A stretch of 64,000 nucleotides of DNA, taken from contig NC_074714.1 in NCBI RefSeq assembly GCF_947242115.1, positions 33,986,323 to 34,050,322 of the forward strand, given 5' to 3'. Shown here piece by piece: positions 1 to 11,331 of this stretch. The notes below the pieces were generated by a model. That model was given only the letters and a program-made list of their open reading frames with translations. It was not told the origin of the DNA and did no database searches. Numbering within the stretch: the stretch's first letter is position 1; the number at the start of each line of letters is the position of its first letter. The stretch is from Biomphalaria glabrata (taxonomy: Eukaryota > Mollusca > Gastropoda > Planorbidae). The position numbers were made by a program, and so were the translations under genes.

Positions 1-3000
1 TGACGCCCGACTCAAAATATGACAAAATAAAAACAAAGGTAAATGAAAAAAAAAAGTCAACCGATCGCTTGTGGTGACCCGACGGACTGTCCTAGTTCTA
101 AACTGAAGGTGAAGGAACACGTTATATTGATGTACTGTTACATCAATAGTCTACAATGATCATATTACTGTAGCTACTTACCACTAGGGCTATACATTGA
201 ATTGGTTCACATATTAGCTCGTTCATTAGACCCTTACCTGTTTATTCGATTCTTTAATTCTTGTATTGGCGTCCAAGACATTGGCGTGGGTGTTGATGGT
301 GGTGTCCAGGTGGGCGCCTACAATCGTGTCAGTGATTTGTTTCAGTAACACTTTCTCAGACTCACTCGTCTCCTCACGGATCTGCAGAGAGGACAGAACG
401 AAACAAAAATCTTCACATTTTAAATTTAATTTTGTTTGAAAACTAACGTTAGCAGATAGCAGTCATTTTCTGGGGGAAGGGGGGGAAGAGACTGTAGACA
501 AAGTACTACAGATAAAGAAAATGAACGTACCCCAAATAATAGTCTCGGGACTTCTGAAACATTCGCGTTAGCATCTTGAGTGGTGTTAGACTGTGAAACA
601 AACAGACAAATAGTCAGTGTTAGGCAAATCTAAGATTTGTGGAGGATTCGATCTATTTCAATCACAAACTAAGCAAGCTACTCTATCTGCTGATACTAAT
701 TGCCTTAATTGATAATCTTCGCTGTTTTAAAATTATTTTTCTCTCTATCTCTCCTCTCTCTATTTCTTTGTCTTGCTCCCCGTCTCTGTTCTTTTGCCTC
801 TTTCTCTGTTTCTCTCTCTCTCTCTCTCTTGTATCCTAATGTTAAAACTAACTAATTTATGAAAGTAAAGTGTTTGATTGAGTGGAACGGAAGTCTAATA
901 ATAAAATAGTTGAATTCTTTAGTTTTTAATTGCTAGCACACACACTAAATATATAAACCCACATTTTATGAGCTTGGATTGGATTGTTTAGTGCTAGAAC
1001 TCGTCTCTCCAAAAACTCAAAGTTTACCTCGAGTGGGTTTGGAACATTCGACACCGAAGCTGTGACATTGGTGTTGATGTTGGCGTGCCCTTGGTTGTCG
1101 ATGGTGATGGTGGAGCTGGTGTTGAGGTTGGTGGTGTTCAGATTGACATTGTAGCTAGGTGACATCCTTGGCAAGTTGACATTAGCGTTCTGAGGGAGAA
1201 GACCTGCAATGACATACAATAATTAGGTCTCTTTTTTTAGAATACTACCTGCAAGCAGAGAGACAAGACTTTTTAAAATAAGCCTTTAGAATGCTACCTG
1301 CATGTAAAGAGATATTACTATATTGCAGGCTGAACACCTCAATTCCAGATGGTTTATTGGATTCAAAGAATAGTTTAAACCTTAGAAAGTTATCATCAGA
1401 AAACTTTGTCAGGTTTGAAGTTTGAATCAAACACGTACCTGTGGTCTCGTTCAGGTTGCTGGGGCTTGTGGCTATGGACGTCTGCTGAAGACCACTCAGA
1501 AAAGTCTGGTTTAAGATGTAAAACAATAGACTGATTTTGTGGAAAGTATTGAGTCGAAAAATAAACAATGTAGCCATGTAATGTTAGTTGTGGATTAATC
1601 AAAGTGATTCAGATGAAGAAGTTGCACAATATATGTATGGTTTATTTTAAATAAACGTATAGTTTTTTTTTATAATGCCTAGTGTGATGTTGCTAGTTCA
1701 GGCTGTCTTGAAGTCAACCAATTACTCTGCAATCGTTTGGGTGTAATTGTTCGGGTGTATTACGTGCAGTTGAACGACAATCCAAACAAGGACTATACAA
1801 CATCTATTTTAACAAGTGAAGAGACGTAGTCAACTCTGATGAACAATTGTACATGGATTTATTCTGATAAAAGGCGCAGTAGAAGTCTCTGTCACTAAAC
1901 ACGTCGTTACCCTGGAATGTTCTATCGCTAACTCATTTTTCAGTCTCTAACCCAACATATCCCAAACGTCACTAGTCCCGTTCAATATACGTCTCCTATG
2001 GTGCGTCGCTAAGTAACTAACCTATATAAATAAGGTGTCTAACAGATTCCTCCCCCCCTTGAAAAAAAATATGTCAATATTTTTCCACTACTGTCAAGTC
2101 TTACAAGGGCATTTTCAATTTAAGGGGAAGACAAACAAACATAAAATCTTGACATCTTCATCTTGACATCTTCATCCTAACTTGACAGTTCCTCATATTC
2201 AATGTCAATGTTCATAACACTCCAGAATCATCTTCATTAGTACATAGTTCATCATGTAGGAAAATGTGGCATCTTATGGGCACGTCACACGTCACAAGTG
2301 TTCTTCACTGGCAGTAATCTGATAAAATACAATATTTCAAAAAACAATTACAGACTTTATTTACACATTCAATAAATTTTTCCTTACCACCCTTTTATAC
2401 GCTTTTGTCCATTTTTCTTTTATACTCACCATTTTCCATAGAACTAACTTTCATCAATGATATATGAAATGATTCACACAAAAAAAAATATCCATACTTA
2501 CTTTTAAATGCTTAACATCAAATTTACTTATCTCCCTTTTTCATAACATATAAATGGTGTCAATCTATTAATATATATTACATACTCAATATAATCATAG
2601 TTTATTTACAAAATTATTTCACTTCAATGTCATTCTAGACAATAGATCAGCTACAATATTCACAGATCCACTAATAGCTTTCACTTCAAATTTATATTCC
2701 TGTAGTGCTAAGAACCATCTATAAACACGACTGTTTTTCATGCTCTTTTGCTGTATATACTGAATAGGTTTATGATCAGTTAATAAAATGAATTTCCTTC
2801 CTATTAAATAGCTCTCTAGCTTAGTAATTACCCATATTACAGCTAAGGCTTCTCTTTCAATGACACTATATTTTTTCTCTGCCTCTGACAATTTTCTACT
2901 TACATATAATATAGGATGTAAGTTATCATAGTTCTGCATTAAACAACCACCAATAGCATTACCAGATGCATCAGTTGTGACATAAAATATTTTGTCTTTA

Positions 3001-6000
3001 TCAGGTAGTCTTAATATTAATTCATGACTAAAAACATCTTTAATTCTGTCAATAGCTTTCACACATTCCTCATTACAAACTACTTTTTGAGGTTTTCCTT
3101 TTTTAAGTAAGTCATTTAATGGATTCACTATTTCTGCTAAGTTCTTTATAAACTTTCTGTAATAATTTACTATTCCTAATATGCTTTTAATTTGTCTTTT
3201 TGTTGTAGGTATTTCAATATTAAGTACTTTCTTTATGTTATCTTCAATAGGGCTAATCATGTTGTTATTTATTTTATGTCCTAAGAAAATTATTTCCTCC
3301 AATCCTATTTCTACTTTTTCTGCTTGAATTGTAAGTCCACTTTCTTTTATTATTTTGAATACTTCTTTTACATCTACCAAATGTTCCTCCCAACTATTAT
3401 TAAAAATACATATGTCATCCAAATAGCAAATAACATTTTCTTTGTTTCCAATTATCATGTTCATCATTCTATTAAATGTGGCAGGTGCATTTACTAATCC
3501 AAAACTCATATAATTCCATTGAAAAATACCATATGGTGTTACAAATGCTGTGTAAGGTTTTGCATTTTCTGTTAAAGGTATTTGCCAATAACCTTTAGTT
3601 AAATCTAATTTAGTAAAAAATTTTGCTCCATTTAATTTATGTAAAATATCCTCTATATTTGGCATTGGATATGGGTCAAATTCTGTGATGTTGTTAAGTT
3701 TCCTATAATCAATACATAACCGTATATCTCCATTCTTCTTTTTGGCTATCACAATTGGTGAAGCATAAGGAGATGTTGATGGTTCAATTATACCTGATTC
3801 TAGTAAATTGTCTATTTCTTTCTTTACTTTGTCTTGTAAATGTAGCGGTATTCTATATGGCTTAAGCTTGATAGGTTTTGTGTCTGTTACTTTAATGTCA
3901 TGTTTAATAATATTAGTTTTTCCTGGTATACTGGAAAAAATTTCTTTGTATTCCTGTATTATTTTAGTAATATCTTTTGACTTTTCCTTAGTTAAATTAT
4001 TAAGATTAATCTTTTGCCAAGTTTGATTCTCTTTTGTTTCTATTACAGGTATTTCCTTAATATCATTTTCATTGTGATTTTCATTTGTTATTATCATCAA
4101 GCATTCTTCTCTTTCTGAAAATGTATTTTCTATTTCCTCCTGAATGTTTTGTATTAACTCATCTTCTCTATCATGATACAGTTTCAAATTATTTATGTGA
4201 TATGTTTTAATTTTCCCATTTATTTCAATTTGATAATTCACATCATTAATTTGTTTTATCACTTTAAATGGACCTTTCCATTGTTTACCAATTTTATTTT
4301 TCAGGTCATTTATCAATATTAATACATTGTTTCCTACTTCTAGTGTTTTCAATTGTCTTTTCTTATTTAGATTCTCATGAGCACTTTGTTTGTACTTCTT
4401 ATTGTTGTTATATGCTTGAGTCCATATTTCTTTCAGTTCTGTTGTGATTGTTGTTTCACTGTCATTATTTAATTTATTCTCATTGTCTATTAGATTTTCT
4501 TTAAAAACATCTAATTCATCTCTAGGTTTTCTTCCATGTATTACTTCATATGGTGAAAATTGTGTTGCTTCATGGATGTTGTTTCTATGAGCAAATAGTA
4601 CATAGTTAATGTAATGATCCCACTTGTTCTGATTATTCTGAATTATTTTTGTTAGTGATCTTTTTAATGAACCACCATATCGTTCACATAAACCGTTACT
4701 CTCCGGGTGGTAAACCGAAGAATATATGTGTTGTATATTGTATTGTTTAGTCCATTTCTTAAATTGTTCTGATTTAAACTGAGATCCCTGATCACTCAAT
4801 ATAATTTTAGGTATACCATGTCTTGTAATTACTTTTTGAGTTATGGCATTAATGATATTCTCTGCACTTGTATTTGATAATGGGATTGCCTCTGGATATC
4901 TACTAAACATGTCTATTACTGTTAGAATGTATTTGTTATTATTTTCAGTTTGAATTAAAGGACCTATTAAATCAATAGATACTTTCTGAAATGGTTCTGT
5001 AGGTTCATCCATTTCTTGAATAGGTGCTTTATTCACTAGGCTTTTGTTAGATCTCTTTTGACATATGTCACATGAGTTTATGTATTTATTGATTGTTGCT
5101 TTCATTTTGGGCCAAAATACTTGTTTTGACAAATTCCTATAACATTTCTTTACTCCCCTATGTGCTGCTAAATTATTATCATGTGTCATGATTAAAACAT
5201 CTTTCCAATATTTCTGTGGTAAGACAAGTTGTTTTATTTTCTTGTTATCATTACTTGTTTGTCTAAATAATATTTTATTCTCTATACAAAATTTCTCCAT
5301 TGGATTATTATTGTTTTTATCTGATATTCTTGAATAAATTTTCCCAATAATATTGTCATTCATTTGTTCTAATGCAAATGTGGGTATTGTTTCTTTTTCA
5401 CTTTGAAATATTTGTGTTTCAAGACTATTTTGTGTTTCATTTTCTATCTCTCTTTCCTTAATATCTGTATTTTCTATTTGTATTACATTACTGGTTTCTT
5501 TTTCTTCATCATTACTTATTACATTTATTGTATTTTCCTGTTTCTTATCTTGTTTATCCATTGATCTTGTTATTATCATACTTGTTATATTTTGTGTTTC
5601 TATGTTTTCATAATTTTGTCTTATGTTTTTGTATTTGTTTTGCCAGTCTTCTAATTCTTTTCTAGAACATTCTTTAACTCCGTTTATGTTTCCTACTAAC
5701 ATATCATATCTCATTTCTGGTATTGCAATGCCATCACAATAACCAGTGAAAAATGGAGTTTCAATGTATACCCTATCTTGTTATTATCATACTTGTTATA
5801 TTTTGTGTTTCTATGTTTTCATAATTTTGTCTTATGTTTTTGTATTTGTTTTGCCAGTCTTCTAATTCTTTTCTAGAACATTCTTTAACTCCGTTTATGT
5901 TTCCTACTAACATATCATATCTCATTTCTGGTATTGCAATGCCATCACAATAACCAGTGAAAAATGGAGTTTCAATGTATACCCTTATAGCTTTAAATTC

Positions 6001-9000
6001 CCTTACAGTGCCATCTGCTAGTTCTACTTTCCTAGTAAACCCTTTATACCAATGAGGTTTGACAAATTTAGTTTTTACTGCCAAGGTGTTACAACCTGAA
6101 TCCCTGATTAATTCCACCGGAATTCTATCTACAAATCCTGGGTACACTGCAAAATTGTTCCTATTTCCTTCCATGAAATATACCCTATCTGTACCTTTAT
6201 TTTTGTATTCCCTACTGTAACTCCTATTTCTATAATTTCCCCTGTCATTCCTATCTCTACTCCTATATCTACTGTTATTTTGTTCATTGTATCTATTTCT
6301 ACTTCCAGGCCTACTATTCCCTCTTCTACAGTTAGCTGCTATATGACCTTTTCCTTGACATTTAAAACAGGTTATTTCACTATATTTCCTATTTCCACTA
6401 TTTGATCTGTTTCTATTTCTACTTCTATCAACATTTTCTTTGGTGTATCCTATTAAATCTACTTTGCTCTTATCCCTATCAGAAAATGGTTTGTTTGGAT
6501 AGGCATTTTTGTATACCCTCATTATCTCTGTTATTTCATCTATAGTTTTTGGATTTCTTTCTCTAATAAAAGATTGTAATTGAGGATCACATTTATTTAC
6601 AAAGTTGTCCACTAGAATAAAATTTTTTAATCCCTCATAAGAGTTTGTCACTTTTTCTAATTTTACCCACTTATTGAAAAAATCCTTTTCCATATTAATA
6701 GTAGTTTGGGGTTCTATTCCTAATGATGGTATATTGTCAAAGTATTTCTTTCTAAAAGTTGTAGCATTATGACCGTATGCATTCAATAACTCTCTCTTTA
6801 AGACTTGATAGCTATCATCAATATGATGGTCATGATTTTGACATATTGTTAGAGCTTGACCATGAACAAAGTCTATCAGTATTTCAGACCATTCTTCTTC
6901 AGGCATATTAAATGTAGACATTTTTGCCTCATATCTTTTCAAAAAATCACCAATGTCATCCTTCTGTTCATCAAAACTTTGTATCTTCCTCTTTAACCAT
7001 GTCTGGGAATTAGGGTTGTCTCTTTGAGTGGTATAATTATTTGAGTTATTTGTGTTATTTCCTAGTTCAGTTTGGGCTCTGGCTTGTGCTGCATCCAATC
7101 TCATCTTTTCCATTTTAGCTTCATGTTCTCTAATTTTTTCTCTCTCTTTGTCTTGCCTATCTTGGTCCTCTTTTTGCTTCTCATATTCTTCCTTTCTGAT
7201 CCTTTCTTGCCTCTCTATCTCTTGTCTTTTTTCTTCTTTCTGTCTCTCTATCTCTTGTCTTTGACGTTCCGTTTCTTCCTTTACAACTTGCTGTACATAA
7301 GCTGCTAAGTCCTTTCCTTTTAACTCCATGGCCTTTCCATCCTGCATAGCTGTTTCCTTAACCTCCTTAAGGTCCACATATGATGATGTAGCCATTGTAT
7401 TTTATATTTTATATATATTTTACTTAGCCTATATTGGTTATGGCTATACTTTAAATTTATTTTATATTTAGGTTTTTACAAACTTTTATATAAGTTTTAA
7501 GTGTTATGTCTCTATCTATAGATTTAGTAAATGAGTAAGTCTAGTCTGAGTTATATTCAGATCTGTATATTAGATCTAGTATCATACAAATTTAAATCTA
7601 GTATATTATAGTATGTATAATATTACCATTTAGATCTAGTTATCAAGAGCACTATGACTTTTAGATCTAGTATGAATAACTATGATCAATTTTAAAATCC
7701 GATGTGATTGAAGTGTCTAGAGTAAATTCAAAGACTGTCTAGAGTCTAGATCTAGAGTAGATTATGGTTCTATTTAACCATACGAAACAAATATGTGTAT
7801 ACAATGTCAAATAGATCTTCAACACGATATATATATCTAGAATGTACTACCTTCATTCATCTTTTCAATTAATGATAATATTCCAAATTCGAGTCTAGAT
7901 AATCAAATGTATCAAAGAGATGTACAATTTGTAGATCTAAATTTAGCCAGACGATAGTGTTTGACTACATAGCCAGTTTCGGCATTATTCTCATGGCAAA
8001 ATCATATTTGATTTTAACCGCTCAAATTAAAATTATTTTAGTCTGATTCACAGTAAAAGAATCCTACCCGCACTTTCTATCATTAAGTGAAAAAAAAATA
8101 CAGATCTAATTAAATTAATAAAAATAAATAATTTAAAATAATATAAACAAATGAAATAATTAAAATGAGACTATCACTATGGGTTGGGATGTGACAATAT
8201 GGCACACAATGATAACGTCACGAAGTAACCAGGCAACAACGGATATGACGTTTACACAAACAAAACAAATTACAACCCTAAACGTATAATATAGCTTTTC
8301 ATCTAAATTATGTCTTTACCCCGAACGGGTTTAAGGCTTCAGCACCACCTGATTTTACTCAGGCTAACATACCAAATTTAGACAAAATCTATTTCTAAGG
8401 GCAATCTAAACATATACTAATAAGAAAAATGGCACTTAGCTTTTGATAAGAAAGATCCCTTTGTTCGGACTCCCGAATATGCTAGATCACAACAAATTCC
8501 ACTGCCTCTCTTCCAGTTCTGACTCTGTTCTCCGGTGCTACCAGTATCCCACTTAATGCCACAGATGTCCTGATATGCCACAGCAAAATGTCCCAGTTTC
8601 TTCGATGACTGTTGATGACCGTATGTGTAGTTCCGACGACTTTGTGTACACAGTTACTGACGAATAGGTTAACGGTTCTTCTGGCGATGACTTGACTTGT
8701 GTAGACGACTACTGACAAATAACAGTCTCTTGACGGCAACTTGATCTGGACGACTGACGAATAACGAATTTCTTGACGATGACTTGGTCTGGGCTGACAA
8801 ATAACGGCTTTCTTGACGATGACTTGATCTGGGTTGACGAATAACGACTTTCTTGACGATGACTTGATCTGGGCTGACGAATAACGGTTCTCTAAAATAG
8901 TTCACTGCTTCTGCTGCTACTCTGGTAGTACGACGAAGTTTTCTGTTGTACTCTGCTTCGCTAGACCAAACTGTCCAATGTAGACTAGGTGAAACCAAGG

Positions 9001-11269
9001 TCACCTCCGACGACGTTCCGTTAGACAATTAACGGTTTTCAACGAAATTAGGTGGATGTAGCTGTTTCCACAACTTCAATATCAGCACGTCTAGATATCG
9101 TCTAGACCAACGAATACTACATAGATCAATGTTCAGTACTGATAAATATTACTTCACTAACCTTCCAAAGGCTAAACACAGTGACCGTTATAAACGTGGT
9201 AAGCAACCGGTTCAATGAGCAAACTGCTCCACAAGAATCTCTCCAAGGGTAAGACGACAGAGCGATTTAGTTAGCTACCAAACTTGTAGTACTCACAATA
9301 CTTCTGACAGCGGGCAAACTGTCCTTCTCGAAACTGACGAGGTAAAACTTGATACTCGATGTGGCTCCTATGACGAAGAAAAAATATGTCCAACAGGTTC
9401 ACTAGCGATCTCTCACCCGTTATGAATGAACGGTTTCTCTGGTTGTAGGTCGATTCGGCATATGAAGATCAGGCGTTGATAATATACTGGTTAAGTAGAC
9501 CAGACGTTGCGATGATTACTGTCCTGACGAAGGTCACCCTGAGTTAACGGCTCGTTGAACGTACGATCAAGAACATGTAGATCTAGAACAAAGTCACTCT
9601 GCGATGATTCTGTGTTCAGCCGTACTCCGATAAAACTTTATAACTTCGAGTGTACGACCCTCACCTGAGTAAACGTTCTGCTTCGAGGTCCGGTTCGATG
9701 TTCGGCTTCGAGGTTCGGGCTTCGAGCGTCGGGGTCGCCACTGTGATGTTGCTAGTTCAGGCTGTCTTGAAGTCAACCAATTACTCTGCAATCGTTTGGG
9801 TGTAATTGTTCGGGTGTATTACGTGCAGTTGAACGACAATCCAAACAAGGACTATACAACATCTATTTTAACAAGTGAAGAGACGTAGTCAACTCTGATG
9901 AACAATTGTACATGGATTTATTCTGATAAAAGGCCGCAGTAGAAGTCTCTGTCACTAAACACGTCGTTACCCTGGAATGTTCTATCGCTAACTCATTTTT
10001 CAGTCTCTAACCCAACATATCCCAAACGTCACTAGTCCCGTTCAATATACGTCTCCTATGGTGCGTCGCTAAGTAACTAACCTATATAAATAAGGTGTCT
10101 AACACTAGACAAAAATAACTCAAATCTATATAAATTGAGGTGAATATTACTCACCTTCATCGGCTCAAATCGGAAAACCTCGTTTGACTGAAGCAGTCTT
10201 TGGAGTTCAGCCATTATGTTATTGAAGTCTTGTTTGATTCAGAGTTTCGAGTCTAAAATGTTAAGAAAGTTAGCTAGACATAAAGGATGTCTCTTATAAA
10301 TATTTTGTGCAACTAATAACTATATTTCAAGTCTCCCATGAACTTATTTGTTGAGTCCAGAGACAAAGGAGAAGAGTGAAACCTGTCCCCCCCCCCCCAT
10401 GTACACAATGAGCACTATCAAGAAATGAAGTAGTATAAGTCTAGAGTAGACATATTGATCTGTGCTTTGAGAAATAAAATCAATCGAAATCCCCTACGAC
10501 TAAAACTGACTGGCTACAAATTGTATTGATGAATATAACTTTTTCTTTTTGGCCTAAAAACTTGAAGTATAAGTTTACTTGTTTCTTTGCTAAATCACTC
10601 TTTGAGGACAGAAATAAATTAGTAATCAACAAGAGGTTCATATTTAAAGTGAAATCTGATGTAAGTGTTCAATATGCTTGAAATTTGTATATTTCAAAAT
10701 GTCAAGACTTTTGATAGCAATGTCATGGTCAGAGTATTGATCCTATAGTCCTTTACAGCGATGCACTAATAACAAGGCGATGAGTAGCAACATCAAGAGA
10801 TGTTATAACAATTCATCTATAAAATAATTCTATAAATTGTTTCTACCAATGGGTTTTATAAATTGAAATAAATTGAATTGAATAATTAAAATTATTTCTA
10901 TTGACTACTTCTATAAATTAATTCTATAGACTACATTAATAAAATTGATTCTATAAACTACTTCTATAAATTTATTCTATAAACTACTTTTATAAATTTA
11001 TTCTATAAACTACTTCAATAAATTGATTTTATAAACTACTTCTATAAATTGATTCTATAGACTACTTCTATATATTGATTCTATAAACTAATTTATAAAT
11101 TGATTTTATAAACTACTTCTATAAATTGACTCTATCAACTACTACTATAAATTAGTTATGCAAACTCTTTTTATAAATTGTTACTCTACTCCATGGGCGT
11201 AGCCAGGATTTTTTTTCGGGGGGGGGGGGTTTGGGGGGGATTCCTACCACCCACCCCATCCGCGGAAAA

Positions 11270-11331
<62 letters not shown>

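Larger units (their letters stand above)
1683..10104 (-). mobile_element. Ty3/Gypsy-like LTR retrotransposon, Gmr1-type domain order
   Basis: The element is bounded by direct repeats of about 362 bp (1683-2044 and 9742-10104) that begin TG, end CA and differ by about one base, and it is flanked by a 4-bp duplication CTAG. A purine tract (minus strand, next to 2045) and a primer-binding-like TGGCGACCCC (minus strand, beside 9741) lie just inside the repeats. Internal parts in transcription order are a leader of about 2.3 kb (7396-9741), a Gag region with a CCHC knuckle and a protease-like motif (5773-7395), then integrase, reverse transcriptase and RNase H (2619-5714). Integrase before reverse transcriptase is the order of the Gmr1 group, unusual for Ty3/Gypsy. 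It looks close to whole, with about one break, and the near-identical repeats imply very recent insertion. It lies in an intron of receptor paralogue 1, in the same orientation. Confidence 0.9.

Noticed and set aside
926-1219. Single-exon 97-codon gene
   Set aside because: Its conserved core is the receptor exon 1028-1203; the rest is intron read-through.
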